Notes under the pieces: generated by a model | The model's input: the letters and a program-made list of their open reading frames with translations, nothing else | What the model was told of the DNA's origin: nothing | The model's database searches: none | In this document: positions 1 through 9,095 of the stretch, one piece after another | Numbering within the stretch: the first letter of the stretch is position 1 | Layout: the number at the start of each line of letters is the position of its first letter | Position numbers and translations under genes: made by a program | From: Hymenobacter citatus | GTDB taxonomy: Bacteria; Bacteroidota; Bacteroidia; Cytophagales; Hymenobacteraceae | Reading direction: 5' to 3' | Length of the DNA stretch: 64,000 nt | NCBI RefSeq assembly: GCF_014333615.1 | Contig: NZ_JACSCY010000002.1 | Coordinates: 124,001 to 188,000 of the forward strand

Positions 1-2986
1 CCGAGTCCTGCACCGCAAAGCGCAGGGTATGTTGCTCCCCGTCGGTGGCAATAGACGATACCTCAATGCTCACCGTGCCTTGGTTGGTGAACTTGATGGC
101 GTTGGAGGTGAGGTTGGACAGGATTTGCAGCAGGCGGGTTTCGTCGGTGAGGATGAAGCGCGGCGTGTGCGGCGTGACATGGTAGGTGAACTGCAAGTCC
201 TTCTGGCTGGCACGGTTGGCAAACAGCGAATGAATTTTGTCCAGCGTATAATAAAGGTCCAGGCCGTGGGCGTGCAGCTGCAACTTACCCGCCTGAATCT
301 TCGACAAATCCAGAATATCGTTCAGAATGGCCAACAGCGCTTCCGACGATTTCCGCAGGGTGTCCACGTAGTCTTCCTGCTCCTCCGACGTCACGGTCTG
401 GTGCAGCAGGTCAATCATGCCGATAATGCCGTTCATAGGCGTGCGCAGTTCATGGCTCATGTTGGCCAGGAACTGCGTTTTGGCTTCCAGGGCGGTTTCG
501 GCCTCGTCCTTGGCACGGCGCAAATCGTCCTGAATCTGCTTCAGCTCCGTAATGTCGCGCCCAATGCCCTCGGTACCGCCCGTCTGCCCCGGCGCAGGGC
601 GGGCATTGATGAGCATACTCACATAATGCCCGTCTTTGTGACGAATGGACGTTTCAAAGTTGCGTAGTACGCCTTTTTCCTTGATTTCCTGCTGTAAACG
701 GTCGTAGTCGGCCGGATCGGCGTAGTGCGAGGGTAGGTGCTGGCCAATGGCCTCTTCGGGCTGGTAGCCCAAGGCTTCGTATACCGATGGGCTCACCAGT
801 GTGACGTGGCCGTGCTCGTCGGTACGGTAGTAAATATCCTGGAACGACTCAAAAATGGCGCGGAATTTCTCTTCCTGTGCCGCCAGTTCCAGCTGCGAGG
901 CCTTGGTCTCGGTAATGTCGTGGGCCATGCCCGATATTTCCTCGAATGTGCCATCGTCGAGGTAAATCGGGTTGAGGTAGATTTCGCGCCAGGTATCATG
1001 GCCACGGGCGTCGCGCAGGCGCACCTCAAAGCGCTGCGGGTGCCCCTCGAAGGCCAGCTTGTAGTTCTCCACAAACAAGTCGCGGGCCTCTTCGGCTACC
1101 ATCGCCAGGTCGGCCTGCCACAGGTTCACGTTCAGGGTAGGGTACACCCCGTTGTTGCGCAGGAAGTAGGCGGCGTAGTTGCGGTTGAAGGACGTGAGGC
1201 GCGAGTGCGTATCCACGGACCACATCAGGTGGGAGCCGCTCTCGAAAATGGCGTTCAGGCGCGCATTCTGCTTGTTGATCTGTACCTCATTGCGCTTGCG
1301 CTCAATGGCCAGGGCCACTTGGTTGGAGATAAAGTGCAGAATCTCAATGTCGCCCACCGCGTAGGCGTCGGCCTTGTGGTAGTCCTGCACGGCAATAACG
1401 CCGATGATTCGCTCCCCAATGCTCAGGGGCGAGCACAGCATCACCTCCGGCATCACACCGTAGGCCGTAATGGACCCATTACCGATTAGCTCCTCCAACT
1501 CGCTCCGCAGCAAAAACTGCGGACGCCCCGTACGAATAATATACTCCGACACCCCCGACGAAAACGGCCGCGCCTTGGTAGGCTGCTCATTAGAAGAGCT
1601 TTGGTCTACGTAATACACAAACTGCAACTGCGTACGGGCGTCGTCGCAGAGGGCAATATAGAAGTTGTTGGTCTCAATAATCTTGCTCAGCTCCCTGTGA
1701 ATAGCTCCGTACAGCGCATGCAGGTCTTTGGAGCTAATTGCCAGGTTGGCAATGCTATAGTACACCTTCTGCAACCGCTCCGCCTTGATGCGGTCGGTGA
1801 TGTCGTGCAGGATGGCGCGGGTGCTCACGGGCTCGTCTTCCTGCCAAGCGCAGGAAATGGAGCCAATCAGGTGCACCGGCTTGCCACTTTTCGTCAGGAA
1901 AACGGTTTCCAGCTTGTTCACTTTTTCGCCCTTGTACAGATTGCGCAGCTGGTAGAGCAGCTTGGCTTTGTAATAAGGGTGCACCACGTCGTTGAGCGTG
2001 AGCTGGGGGAGGTCTTCCTCCGAGTAGCCTAGCTTTTCGCGCCAGGCCTTGTTTACCGACAAAAACCGGTTGTCGACGCTCAGATTTTGAATCAGGTCGT
2101 GAGCGTTGTCGAAGAAGTCCTGGAGGCGGTTGCGGTTGTCGTTGAGGGCGCGGGCCGTCACGTGGCGGTCCGTCCGGTCGCGCCCGATAAAGAACATACC
2201 TGTTACGTTGCCACTCAGGTCGCGGGCCAACTCGGCATGCCAGAATACCTGTCGGGGCTTGCCGGAGCGCGTCAGAATCACACGCTCCATGTCGTCTGCC
2301 TCCTTTTCGCCCCGTACAGCCACCTCAAAGTATCGTCGTCGGGCGTCGCGCTCGGCTGCGGGCACAAAGAGGGCGTGGTAGTTCTTGCCCAGCACCTCCT
2401 CGCGGGTGTATTCTGTGAAGCCAAGGAAGAACTCGTTGACGTCCTGAATGGTGCCTTTCAAGTCAATCAGGATGTACGCTTGGTCGGTGCGGCTAAGTAC
2501 GTCGCGCAGCTCACGGCGGGTGCGGTCGAGTAGTCCCGCCTGGTCGGGCGGGCGCTGGGCAGGCCGGGGCGCCCGCGTAATGTCGCGCAGCGTGAGCTGC
2601 ACCCGAGTGCCCTGTGGGGTAGGCACGCGGTGCAGGCTCACCCACCCATCGAGGCGAGAGTGGTTGCTGCCCAGCCCATGCCAGCTTTTGGCGTAGGTCT
2701 GGCCGGTACGGGCCGTATCGAGTATGGCCTCACGCAGCATAATATCCGACTGCCAGAACTCTTCGCCGCTGGTGCCGCCGTGGGGGCGAGCAAAGCTCAT
2801 CAGGCCGGCCATCAATAAATGGTTGCGGGTGGTGCCCAGCAAGTGTACAGCCGTCCGGTTGCAGTCGAGCAGCTTGCCCCGCTCGTCGTAGAGCAGCAAG
2901 GCGTCGTACGCATCATCAAATAAAGCCCGATACATGGCATCAGAGGCAGTAGCACCTGGAGTAGCGGGCAAGGAGCGAGTAGACAT
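1..2986 (-). CDS. multi-PAS/GAF sensor histidine kinase (3' end outside window)
   Basis: Starts at the ATG at 2986 and runs leftward off the window, so only about 995 residues are visible. In order I read several PAS-like segments (about residues 17-120, 145-270, 275-395), a GAF-like segment (about 420-580, ending HFISNQVALAIERKR), two more PAS/PAC segments (about 600-810), a short coiled linker, and a HisKA H-box SHELRTP with phospho-acceptor His845. The frame leaves the window inside the HATPase G1 box (QDSG). There is no signal peptide or clear membrane span, so it is probably a cytoplasmic multi-input kinase. Whether a receiver domain follows, making it a hybrid kinase, cannot be seen. 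The start has no Shine-Dalgarno; an in-frame ATG at 2937 is an alternative. It is divergent from the glycosyltransferase at 3140. Confidence 0.9.
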   Translation of the reverse strand, partial: MSTRSLPATPGATASDAMYRALFDDAYDALLLYDERGKLLDCNRTAVHLLGTTRNHLLMAGLMSFARPHGGTSGEEFWQSDIMLREAILDTARTGQTYAKSWHGLGSNHSRLDGWVSLHRVPTPQGTRVQLTLRDITRAPRPAQRPPDQAGLLDRTRRELRDVLSRTDQAYILIDLKGTIQDVNEFFLGFTEYTREEVLGKNYHALFVPAAERDARRRYFEVAVRGEKEADDMERVILTRSGKPRQVFWHAELARDLSGNVTGMFFIGRDRTDRHVTARALNDNRNRLQDFFDNAHDLIQNLSVDNRFLSVNKAWREKLGYSEEDLPQLTLNDVVHPYYKAKLLYQLRNLYKGEKVNKLETVFLTKSGKPVHLIGSISCAWQEDEPVSTRAILHDITDRIKAERLQKVYYSIANLAISSKDLHALYGAIHRELSKIIETNNFYIALCDDARTQLQFVYYVDQSSSNEQPTKARPFSSGVSEYIIRTGRPQFLLRSELEELIGNGSITAYGVMPEVMLCSPLSIGERIIGVIAVQDYHKADAYAVGDIEILHFISNQVALAIERKRNEVQINKQNARLNAIFESGSHLMWSVDTHSRLTSFNRNYAAYFLRNNGVYPTLNVNLWQADLAMVAEEARDLFVENYKLAFEGHPQRFEVRLRDARGHDTWREIYLNPIYLDDGTFEEISGMAHDITETKASQLELAAQEEKFRAIFESFQDIYYRTDEHGHVTLVSPSVYEALGYQPEEAIGQHLPSHYADPADYDRLQQEIKEKGVLRNFETSIRHKDGHYVSMLINARPAPGQTGGTEGIGRDITELKQIQDDLRRAKDEAETALEAKTQFLANMSHELRTPMNGIIGMIDLLHQTVTSEEQEDYVDTLRKSSEALLAILNDILDLSKIQAGKLQLHAHGLDLYYTLDKIHSLFANRASQKDLQFTYHVTPHTPRFILTDETRLLQILSNLTSNAIKFTNQGTVSIEVSSIATDGEQHTLRFAVQDS

Positions 2987-3139
2987 TAGAAATGTGAAAT
3001 CCGGACGACAGGTAACGCGGCCGTGGCCTAGCGGGCGTAATAAAACAGGCTAATTTCCTAAATTTGTCAAAAATAACGCAATTTTTAGGCTTCTTCCTCA
3101 GGAATTTATCCAACAAGCGCAACTAGCGTCTTTTCGAGT

Positions 3140-4270
3140 ATGCGCTCCTTGCTCTTCGCTGTTACCACCGATCTGAATTATGACCAACGGATGCAGCGCA
3201 TCTGCGGCAGCCTGGCCCGGCAGGGCTACCACGTAACGCTGGTAGGACGCGCTTGGCCTCAATCGGAGCCGCTGCAACCTCAACCATACCAGCAGCACCG
3301 GCTGCGGTGCTGGTTCACGAAAGGAAAGCTGTTCTATCTGGAGTTCAGCGTACGACTGCTGCTCTACCTGCTGCGGCAGCGGGCCAGCGCCTGGTGCGCC
3401 ATCGACCTAGACACAGCCCTACCCGTGTGGCTGCGCGCCCGGCTGGGAAGGCAGCCCTTTGTATACGACGCACACGAGTTGTTTACGGAAGTTCCTGAGG
3501 TAGTGAGCCGCCCTATGGTGCAGCGCGCCTGGCGATGGGTAGAAGGGTTTGTCGTGCCGCGCGCAACGCTGGCTTATACGGTGGGGCCCGCATTAGCAGG
3601 CGTATTTGAGGCCCGCTACGGCCGGCCTTTCGCTGTGATTCGCAATATCAGCCAACTCACAACAGTAGAAACAGAAACACCCCTGCCCACGCCCGCGGGC
3701 TACATTCTCTACCAGGGCACGCTGAACGTAGGGCGCGGCCTGGAAGCGTTGCTGGATGCCATGCCCCACGTGCAGGGGCGGTTGGTGCTCTGCGGCGAGG
3801 GCGACTTGTCGGCGGAGCTGCGGGCACGCGCCGAGCGGCTAGGGCTGCTGGCCTCGGGCAAGGTGGAGTTCAGGGGATACGTGCTGCCCCACGAGCTGCG
3901 GGCCGTAACGCGCGCGGCGGCCGTGGGCATTATGCTGCTCGAAAAGCAGGGCCTGAGCTACTACTACTCGCTGGCCAACAAGTTTTTCGACTACCTGCAT
4001 GCGGGCGTACCGCAAGTGCTTGTAGACTTCCCGGAGTATCGGGCGCTGAACGATGTGTACGACGTGGCCGAGGTGGTAGCTCTCGCGCCCGCCGCTATTG
4101 CGCACGCGCTCAACCAACTGCTGCACCACGCCCCCGGCCGCTACCAGCAACTGGTGCAGAACTGCTTGCGGGCGCGGGAGGTGCTCAACTGGCAGCACGA
4201 GGAGCAACGCTTGCTTCAGCTTTACGCTGGCCTATGGCCTACCCCCGAAGCGCAGCTTGCCCGCGGGTAG
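3140..4270 (+). CDS. family 4-type glycosyltransferase
   Basis: 376 residues with a two-domain GT-B layout. The N-terminal half has FVYDAHELFTEVPE near residues 107-120, typical of GT4 acceptor-side loops. The C-terminal half has YQGTLNVGRG at 191-200 and LANKFFDYLHAGVP at 278-291, where GT4 enzymes bind the nucleotide sugar. No signal peptide is present, so it should act on the cytoplasmic face of the inner membrane, on a glycan or lipid-linked acceptor that cannot be named from sequence. The usual EX7E motif is not obvious. No polysaccharide cluster surrounds it. miaA follows 74 bases downstream and may be partly co-transcribed. Confidence 0.85.
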   Translation: MRSLLFAVTTDLNYDQRMQRICGSLARQGYHVTLVGRAWPQSEPLQPQPYQQHRLRCWFTKGKLFYLEFSVRLLLYLLRQRASAWCAIDLDTALPVWLRARLGRQPFVYDAHELFTEVPEVVSRPMVQRAWRWVEGFVVPRATLAYTVGPALAGVFEARYGRPFAVIRNISQLTTVETETPLPTPAGYILYQGTLNVGRGLEALLDAMPHVQGRLVLCGEGDLSAELRARAERLGLLASGKVEFRGYVLPHELRAVTRAAAVGIMLLEKQGLSYYYSLANKFFDYLHAGVPQVLVDFPEYRALNDVYDVAEVVALAPAAIAHALNQLLHHAPGRYQQLVQNCLRAREVLNWQHEEQRLLQLYAGLWPTPEAQLARG

Positions 4271-4283
4271 GCCGAAACCATCG

Positions 4284-4291
4284 TATTTTTG
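4284..4291 (+). promoter_or_regulatory. candidate -7 box for miaA
   Basis: TATTTTTG matches the Bacteroidota -7 consensus TAnnTTTG. It lies just after the glycosyltransferase stop and 53 bases before the chosen miaA ATG. A TTG at 4257 is a weak -33 candidate. Confidence 0.4.
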
Positions 4292-4344
4292 CGGTTTACT
4301 GTATTCATCTTTGCGCAGTAGCCAAGACGAAGCACTGTTATTCT

Positions 4345-5253
4345 ATGGTAGATCTTACTTCGCTGGCAGCGGCCACCCGCCCTACCTTGTTGGTCATTGC
4401 TGGCCCTACGGCCGTGGGTAAAACGGCCCTGTGCGTGACGCTAGCCCAGCAGCTGGGCACCGAAATTGTGTCGGCCGACTCGCGGCAATTTTTCCGGGAG
4501 ATGAGCATCGGTACGGCCAAGCCTACCCCGGCGGAGATGCAGGGCGTGCCGCACCACTTCATCAACTCGCACAGCATCACGGAAAGCTATAATGCTGGCC
4601 GATATGAAGTTGAGTGCCTAGCGTTGCTCGACCAGCTGTTTCAGCGGCACCGCGTGGTGATTCTGACCGGCGGCTCGGGCCTGTACTTGCAGGCTGTCAC
4701 GGATGGCTTCGATGCCCTACCCGCCATCGACCCGGCCGTGCGGGTAGGCATTCAGCAGGAGCTGGCGGCGCACGGCCTCCCCGCGCTGGTGGCCGAGCTG
4801 GCCCGTCTCGACCCCGTGGCGCACGCCCGCATCGACTCGCAAAATCCCCAGCGCGTGGTGCGGGCCCTGGAGGTAACGCGGGGCACGGGCCAGCCCTTTT
4901 CCAGCTTCCACGGCCAGCATACCAAGGCCGCCCGGCCCTTCGATGTGGTGAAGATTGCCCTGCACCGTGAGCGGGAGGAACTCTACCAGCGCATCGACCA
5001 GCGCGTGGACGAGATGCTGGCCGCCGGCCTGCTGGCTGAGGTGGAAAGCGTGCTGCCCTACCGCCACCACAACGCCCTGCAAACGGTAGGCTACCAGGAA
5101 ATCTTCGGCTACCTCGACGGCGCCTACGACTGGGCCGAGGCCGTGCGCCTGCTCAAACGCAACACTCGCCACTACGCCAAGCGCCAACTCACCTGGCTCC
5201 GCCGCGATGCGCAGTATGCGTGGCTGCACCCGGCCGAGGTAGGGCAGAGCTAG
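4345..5253 (+). CDS. miaA: tRNA dimethylallyltransferase
   Basis: 302 residues, normal for MiaA. The enzyme transfers a dimethylallyl group to N6 of A37 in tRNAs reading UNN codons. The P-loop GPTAVGKT lies at residues 20-27, followed by SADSRQFF and GTAKPT, the substrate-binding stretch that begins the tRNA-interaction region. Further along are LTGGSGLYLQA, and NPQRVVRALE in the C-terminal part. An upstream in-frame ATG at 4234 would overlap the preceding gene and add 37 residues not seen in MiaA, so I chose 4345. The stop codon abuts the stop of the convergent membrane protein gene at 5254 with no spacer. Confidence 0.95.
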   Translation: MVDLTSLAAATRPTLLVIAGPTAVGKTALCVTLAQQLGTEIVSADSRQFFREMSIGTAKPTPAEMQGVPHHFINSHSITESYNAGRYEVECLALLDQLFQRHRVVILTGGSGLYLQAVTDGFDALPAIDPAVRVGIQQELAAHGLPALVAELARLDPVAHARIDSQNPQRVVRALEVTRGTGQPFSSFHGQHTKAARPFDVVKIALHREREELYQRIDQRVDEMLAAGLLAEVESVLPYRHHNALQTVGYQEIFGYLDGAYDWAEAVRLLKRNTRHYAKRQLTWLRRDAQYAWLHPAEVGQS

Positions 5254-5877
5254 CTAAAAGCTCCGCCCTACCTTCAACTGCAACGTAGCCAGTGTATTGC
5301 CGAAGGTGTCATTCTGAAAAGAGGCTTTGCCGCCTGCCAACCATTTGCGGTCGAGGCCCAGGGCCACATCCAGGTTCAGGGAGAGCATGTAGCCGGCGTG
5401 CAGGCCCTTCTCTTGATCCAGAGAGTTGGTCTTTATACCGGTAGAAAAATCGATAGTTGTTTGCGGGGCACCGTAGCGCTGCGAGTAGCCGGCGTAGCCA
5501 CCACCGCCCACAGCAAACAGCACCTGCTGATCGTTGCCAAACGGATAGAGGTAAAATTCGTGCTCCACGTTCATGGCCTGGTAGGTCATGGCGTAGGGAA
5601 TGTTCACGCCGGTAGTGCTGGTTTGTGAGTTGGTATTATATACCGTTGAAAAGGACTCCTGACTGCCGCCAACAAAGGCCAGGCGTGTACCTGTGCCCAG
5701 GTGGCGACCAAATAGCGGGGCGTATTCTACGTGAGCTTTCAAAGCCTTATAGTCGCCGGTGCCTACAAACGCAGACCCTACCCCTAGCTGGATGCTGGCG
5801 GGGCGCTGAGCAAAGGCAGAAAGTGACGAGAAACTTAACACAGCCGCCGCAGCAGCTACTTTGTGGTAATTCAACAT
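5254..5877 (-). CDS. predicted outer-membrane beta-barrel protein, function unknown
   Basis: 207 residues with a signal peptide (MLNYHKVAAAAAVLSF..., cleavage after SAFA). The mature part alternates polar and hydrophobic residues in amphipathic strands (for example KALKAHVEYAPL and EHEFYLYPFG) and ends in Phe (KVGRSF), as outer-membrane barrels do. The glycine-rich VGGGGYAGYSQRYG would fit a loop. I recognise no specific family. I chose the ATG at 5877 because the 14 residues before it do not look like the start of a signal peptide. It is convergent with miaA (adjacent stop codons) and downstream of pfkA on the same strand, separated from it by a terminator. Confidence 0.75.
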   Translation of the reverse strand: MLNYHKVAAAAAVLSFSSLSAFAQRPASIQLGVGSAFVGTGDYKALKAHVEYAPLFGRHLGTGTRLAFVGGSQESFSTVYNTNSQTSTTGVNIPYAMTYQAMNVEHEFYLYPFGNDQQVLFAVGGGGYAGYSQRYGAPQTTIDFSTGIKTNSLDQEKGLHAGYMLSLNLDVALGLDRKWLAGGKASFQNDTFGNTLATLQLKVGRSF

Positions 5878-5952
5878 AAATGCAAACAAAAAAGGATAAG
5901 TAGTAAAAGCGTCAGCCAAGATAGGAACTGTCTAATATATTCCAACAGGTAT

Positions 5953-5992
5953 AAAAAAAGCAGTGCCTCCGTTTGGAAACACTGCTTTTTTA
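5953..5992 (-). terminator. rho-independent terminator of pfkA
   Basis: The stem AGCAGTG/CACTGCT is flanked by an A-run on the left and a T-run on the right. It lies 27 bases past the pfkA stop. The A/T symmetry means it could work in both directions. Confidence 0.8.
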
Positions 5993-6018
5993 TGAAAGCC
6001 GTACGCGCGGTGTGCAGG

Positions 6019-6993
6019 TTACGAATTCAGAATCTCTACCATCCGCATAAAGCTCTGGTTGATGAGCTTTTTCTTGCTGATGGTGTCGGCGAAGGGCGTG
6101 TATACCAGTTTTTTATCTACGATGCCGGCCATCACGTTGCGCATGCCGTTTACGAGGCCCTCCACGGCGGCAATACCGATCTGGGAGCTAAGCAGGCGGT
6201 CGGCGGCGGTGGGGGAGCCCCCGCGCTGGATGTGGCCCACGATGGTCACGCGGGTATCGAGTTGCGGAATGGCCGCTTTCACGCGCTTGGCTACCTCGTG
6301 CACGTTGCCTTCTACCTCGCCCTCGGCCACAATCACGATGAACGAGGTTTTAGAACGCTTCCAGCCCTCGCGCAGCGTGTCAATCACCGCCTCCGTCGAC
6401 ATTTGCGTTTCCGGCACCATTACAATCTCGGCGCCGCCGCCAATGGCGCACGGAATGGCAATATAGCCCGAGTCGCGGCCCATCACCTCAATGAAGAAGC
6501 ACCGGTCGTGCGAGTCGGCCGTGTCGCGGATTTTGTCGATGGCCTCCAGGGCCGTGTTCACGGCCGTGTCGTAGCCAATGGTGTAGTCCGTGCCAAACAG
6601 GTCGTTATCAATCGTGCCGGGCGCGCCTACTGTAGGAATGCCAAACTCCTGCTCGAAGAGGGTAGCCCCCGTGAAAGTACCGTTGCCGCCAATGGCAATC
6701 AGGCCTTCGATGCCGTTGTTCATGAGCTGGTCGTAGGCCTGCTGGCGGCCTTCCTTGGTCATGAACTTCTGGCTGCGGGCCGATTTGAGGATGGTACCGC
6801 CGCGCTGCACCGTGTTGGAGACAGAAGCCGAATCCAGCTTCACAAACTCGCCCTTGATCATGCCCGAGTAGCCGCGCATGATACCGTATACTTCGATGCC
6901 GTGGTAAACGGCCGTGCGTACCACGGCCCGGATGCAGGCGTTCATACCAGGCGCGTCGCCGCCGCTGGTGAAAACGGCAATACGTTTCATCAT
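6019..6993 (-). CDS. pfkA: ATP-dependent 6-phosphofructokinase
   Basis: 324 residues, full length for bacterial PfkA, which phosphorylates fructose 6-phosphate to the 1,6-bisphosphate in glycolysis. Visible motifs are GGDAPGMNA at 11-19 (ATP loop), IGGNGTFTGA at about 101-110, TIDND with the catalytic Asp near 129, a CFFIEVMGR substrate segment, and GGSPTAADR. The glycine after the first GG of the ATP loop fits ATP rather than pyrophosphate as donor. Two Met codons open the frame (6993 and 6990), and either could be used. It is followed by its own terminator. Confidence 0.96.
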   Translation of the reverse strand: MMKRIAVFTSGGDAPGMNACIRAVVRTAVYHGIEVYGIMRGYSGMIKGEFVKLDSASVSNTVQRGGTILKSARSQKFMTKEGRQQAYDQLMNNGIEGLIAIGGNGTFTGATLFEQEFGIPTVGAPGTIDNDLFGTDYTIGYDTAVNTALEAIDKIRDTADSHDRCFFIEVMGRDSGYIAIPCAIGGGAEIVMVPETQMSTEAVIDTLREGWKRSKTSFIVIVAEGEVEGNVHEVAKRVKAAIPQLDTRVTIVGHIQRGGSPTAADRLLSSQIGIAAVEGLVNGMRNVMAGIVDKKLVYTPFADTISKKKLINQSFMRMVEILNS

Positions 6994-7258
6994 GATGTTC
7001 CTTCTGTGCTACCCGTAAGGGTGGCAGTGAGCTGGCAAAGTTGGTAAATCTGCGCGGAAAGTACAGCGTCTAGCCAAGGAAAGACAAAATCAAGCGGCAG
7101 AAGCCAGCTTTTTTTTCTGAACTGCGTAAGCGGAGCTATTGGAAGAATCTGAGTATTCTTTTAACTTTCACAACTTACCACTACGTAAGCCGGCCTCGGA
7201 GCGTCGTACACGCCTGTTGCTGCGTCCGCCCTTGTGTCATTTCTAAACCCCGCCCAGT

Positions 7259-7702
7259 ATGTTTGGTTTTTTTGAAAACGAGCAGACCAAAAAAGTGAAA
7301 AGCCATTTGCTGAACCTGGCCGCACTGGCCAAAGCAGATGGTCACATCGACGAGCGAGAAATGAACTTTATCGTGTCGGTGGGTCGCAAAAACGGAATGC
7401 GGGCTGGGGAAGTGCGTGATATCGTGGCCAATTCCAGCAGCGGTACGCTCATTATTCCCGACAACGACTCGGAGCGCTTCGACCAGATCTTCGACCTCGT
7501 GGACATGATGCTGGCCGACGGGGTAGTGGACGAAAACGAAATGGAGTTTTGTATTGGCATGGCCGGCAAGCTGGGCTTTCGTCAGGCCATTGTGGGCGTG
7601 CTGGTGCGCAAAATCTCCATGGGCGTGCGCGACGGCCTACCCCGCGAGCAAATCAAAGAGGAAACCCAAAGCTTTTTAAGCCAGAATAGTCAGGCTAATT
7701 AG
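7259..7702 (+). CDS. TerB-like helical protein
   Basis: 147 residues, all helical in character, with two similar acidic repeats: LAKADGHIDEREMNFI near residue 28 and MLADGVVDENEMEFCI near 86. This duplicated D-G-x-x-D/E-E-x-E pattern is that of the TerB (tellurite resistance B) fold, which can bind metal. There is no signal peptide. TerB-like proteins of this size are widespread and rarely of known function, so tellurite resistance should not be assumed. It stands alone, divergent from pfkA across about 265 bases, and is followed 6 bases later by a long inverted repeat that probably ends its transcript. Confidence 0.7.
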   Translation: MFGFFENEQTKKVKSHLLNLAALAKADGHIDEREMNFIVSVGRKNGMRAGEVRDIVANSSSGTLIIPDNDSERFDQIFDLVDMMLADGVVDENEMEFCIGMAGKLGFRQAIVGVLVRKISMGVRDGLPREQIKEETQSFLSQNSQAN

Positions 7703-7708
7703 AGCTAC

Positions 7709-7812
7709 CTGTCATCCTGAACGCAGTGAAGGACCTTCTCACGCTAGAACGACCATCGTACCAACGACTCGTTCTAGCGTGAGAAGGTCCTTCACTGCGT
7801 TCAGGATGACAG
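7709..7812. repeat. inverted repeat, CATCCTGA family, copy A
   Basis: Two perfectly complementary 44-base arms (7709-7752 and 7769-7812) flank a 16-base loop. The inner part carries AACGACTCGTT. It lies between convergent genes, so it can act as a bidirectional terminator. Related copies lie at 9096, 15807, 31344 and 56526. Confidence 0.95.
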
Positions 7813-7822
7813 AGAATATTTC

Positions 7823-9016
7823 CTACCCTACTACAAACTCCACCGCCCGCAGCAGCGCGGCGCAGGCCTCGTCTATCTGAGCATCGGTGATGATAAGGGG
7901 CGGGGCGATGCGCAGGGAGTTGTCGCAGAACAGGAACCAGTCGGTGAGGATGCCCTCGTGGAATAGGGCGCGGTCGATGATGGGTTTGAGCACGTCGAAC
8001 GACTCGAACTCCACGGCCATCAGCAGGCCGCAGCCGCGCACCTCCCGGATAGCTGGGTGCCGCAACTGCGCCCGAAAGCGCGCCGCTTTGTCGGCCACGC
8101 CCGCCAACAGATTTTCCTCCTGAATGGCGCGCAGGGTAGCCAGCGAGGCCGCACACGACACCGGGTGCCCGCCAAACGTGGTGCAGTGTCCCAGAATCGG
8201 GTTGGTCTTGAAGCCCGCCATAATCTCCGTGGTAGAGATGAAAGCACCAATGGGCATGCCGCCGCCCATGCCCTTGGCACACAGTAAGATATCGGGCTCG
8301 ATGCCGAACTGCTCAAAGGCCCAAAAGGTGCCGGTGCGCCCAAAACCACACTGGATTTCGTCCAGAATCAACAGGGCGCCTACCTCCGTGCAGCGCTGGC
8401 GCAGGGCGGGCAGGTACTCGGGAGCCGGCACGCGCACGCCGGCTTCGCCAGCCACCGTTTCGATGATAACGGCTGCTGTGCGCTCGGTAATCAAGTCTAA
8501 ATCCGGTAGGTGGTTGGGTTCGATGTGGCGCACGTCGGGTAGGAGGGGGCGGTAGCTTCGCTTGAACTCCTCGGACCCCGTGACCGACAGGGCGCCCTGG
8601 GTAGAGCCGTGGTAGGCGCGGTGGCAGCTCACCAGCTCGGTGCGGCCGGTGTGGCGCTTGGCTAGTTTCAGGGCGCCTTCTACCGCCTCGGCGCCGGAGT
8701 TAGTGAAGTAAACAGTGTCGAGTTGGGAGGGTAGGGTGTGGTGCAGGGCCTCGGCCAGCAGCGCCGGCGGCGCCGACACCAACTCGCCGTACACCATCAG
8801 GTGCAAAAATTTATCAGTCTGATCCTTAATGGCCTGTACCACCCGCGGGTGGCGGTGCCCCACGTTGCTGACACCAATACCAGCAATCAGATCAAGGTAG
8901 CGGCGGCCGTCGGGCGCGTACATATACACGCCCTCGGCCCGTTCAATCTCCAGCAGCAGCGGAAAATCGGAGGTTTGCGCCTGGTGGCGCAGGAAAAGCT
9001 GGCGGGGGGTAAGCAT
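7823..9016 (-). CDS. class III PLP-dependent aminotransferase
   Basis: 397 residues, fold type I class III. FTNSGAEAVEGALKLA (104-119) binds the cofactor phosphate. LDEIQCGFGRTG (218-229) carries the Asp that pairs with the pyridine nitrogen. CAKGMGGGMPIG places the Schiff-base Lys at 248. FGGHPVSCAASLA completes the active site. The family includes acetylornithine, ornithine and 4-aminobutyrate aminotransferases and BioA. No neighbouring arginine, biotin or GABA genes decide between them, so the substrate is open. It starts at the ATG at 9016, only four bases from a promoter-like TATCTTTG, so its mRNA may have an extremely short leader. Confidence 0.92.
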   Translation of the reverse strand: MLTPRQLFLRHQAQTSDFPLLLEIERAEGVYMYAPDGRRYLDLIAGIGVSNVGHRHPRVVQAIKDQTDKFLHLMVYGELVSAPPALLAEALHHTLPSQLDTVYFTNSGAEAVEGALKLAKRHTGRTELVSCHRAYHGSTQGALSVTGSEEFKRSYRPLLPDVRHIEPNHLPDLDLITERTAAVIIETVAGEAGVRVPAPEYLPALRQRCTEVGALLILDEIQCGFGRTGTFWAFEQFGIEPDILLCAKGMGGGMPIGAFISTTEIMAGFKTNPILGHCTTFGGHPVSCAASLATLRAIQEENLLAGVADKAARFRAQLRHPAIREVRGCGLLMAVEFESFDVLKPIIDRALFHEGILTDWFLFCDNSLRIAPPLIITDAQIDEACAALLRAVEFVVG

Positions 9017-9020
9017 CCCG

Positions 9021-9028
9021 CAAAGATA
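9021..9028 (-). promoter_or_regulatory. candidate -7 box, near-leaderless start
   Basis: Read on the minus strand this is TATCTTTG, matching TAnnTTTG. It ends four bases before the aminotransferase ATG. I see no convincing -33 box. Confidence 0.35.
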
Positions 9029-9095
9029 CCGAATGGTGAAGTGGTGAGTTTGTGAAGTGGTGAGATGGCGAGAAATTGTGAGGTAGAAAAGCGTC

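Noticed and set aside
29..1489. Plus-strand frames at the left edge
   Set aside because: The minus strand encodes a continuous PAS/GAF kinase with an H-box, so these are shadows.
5863..7047. 394-residue plus-strand frame across pfkA
   Set aside because: It covers the entire pfkA gene on the other strand and begins in a terminator region.
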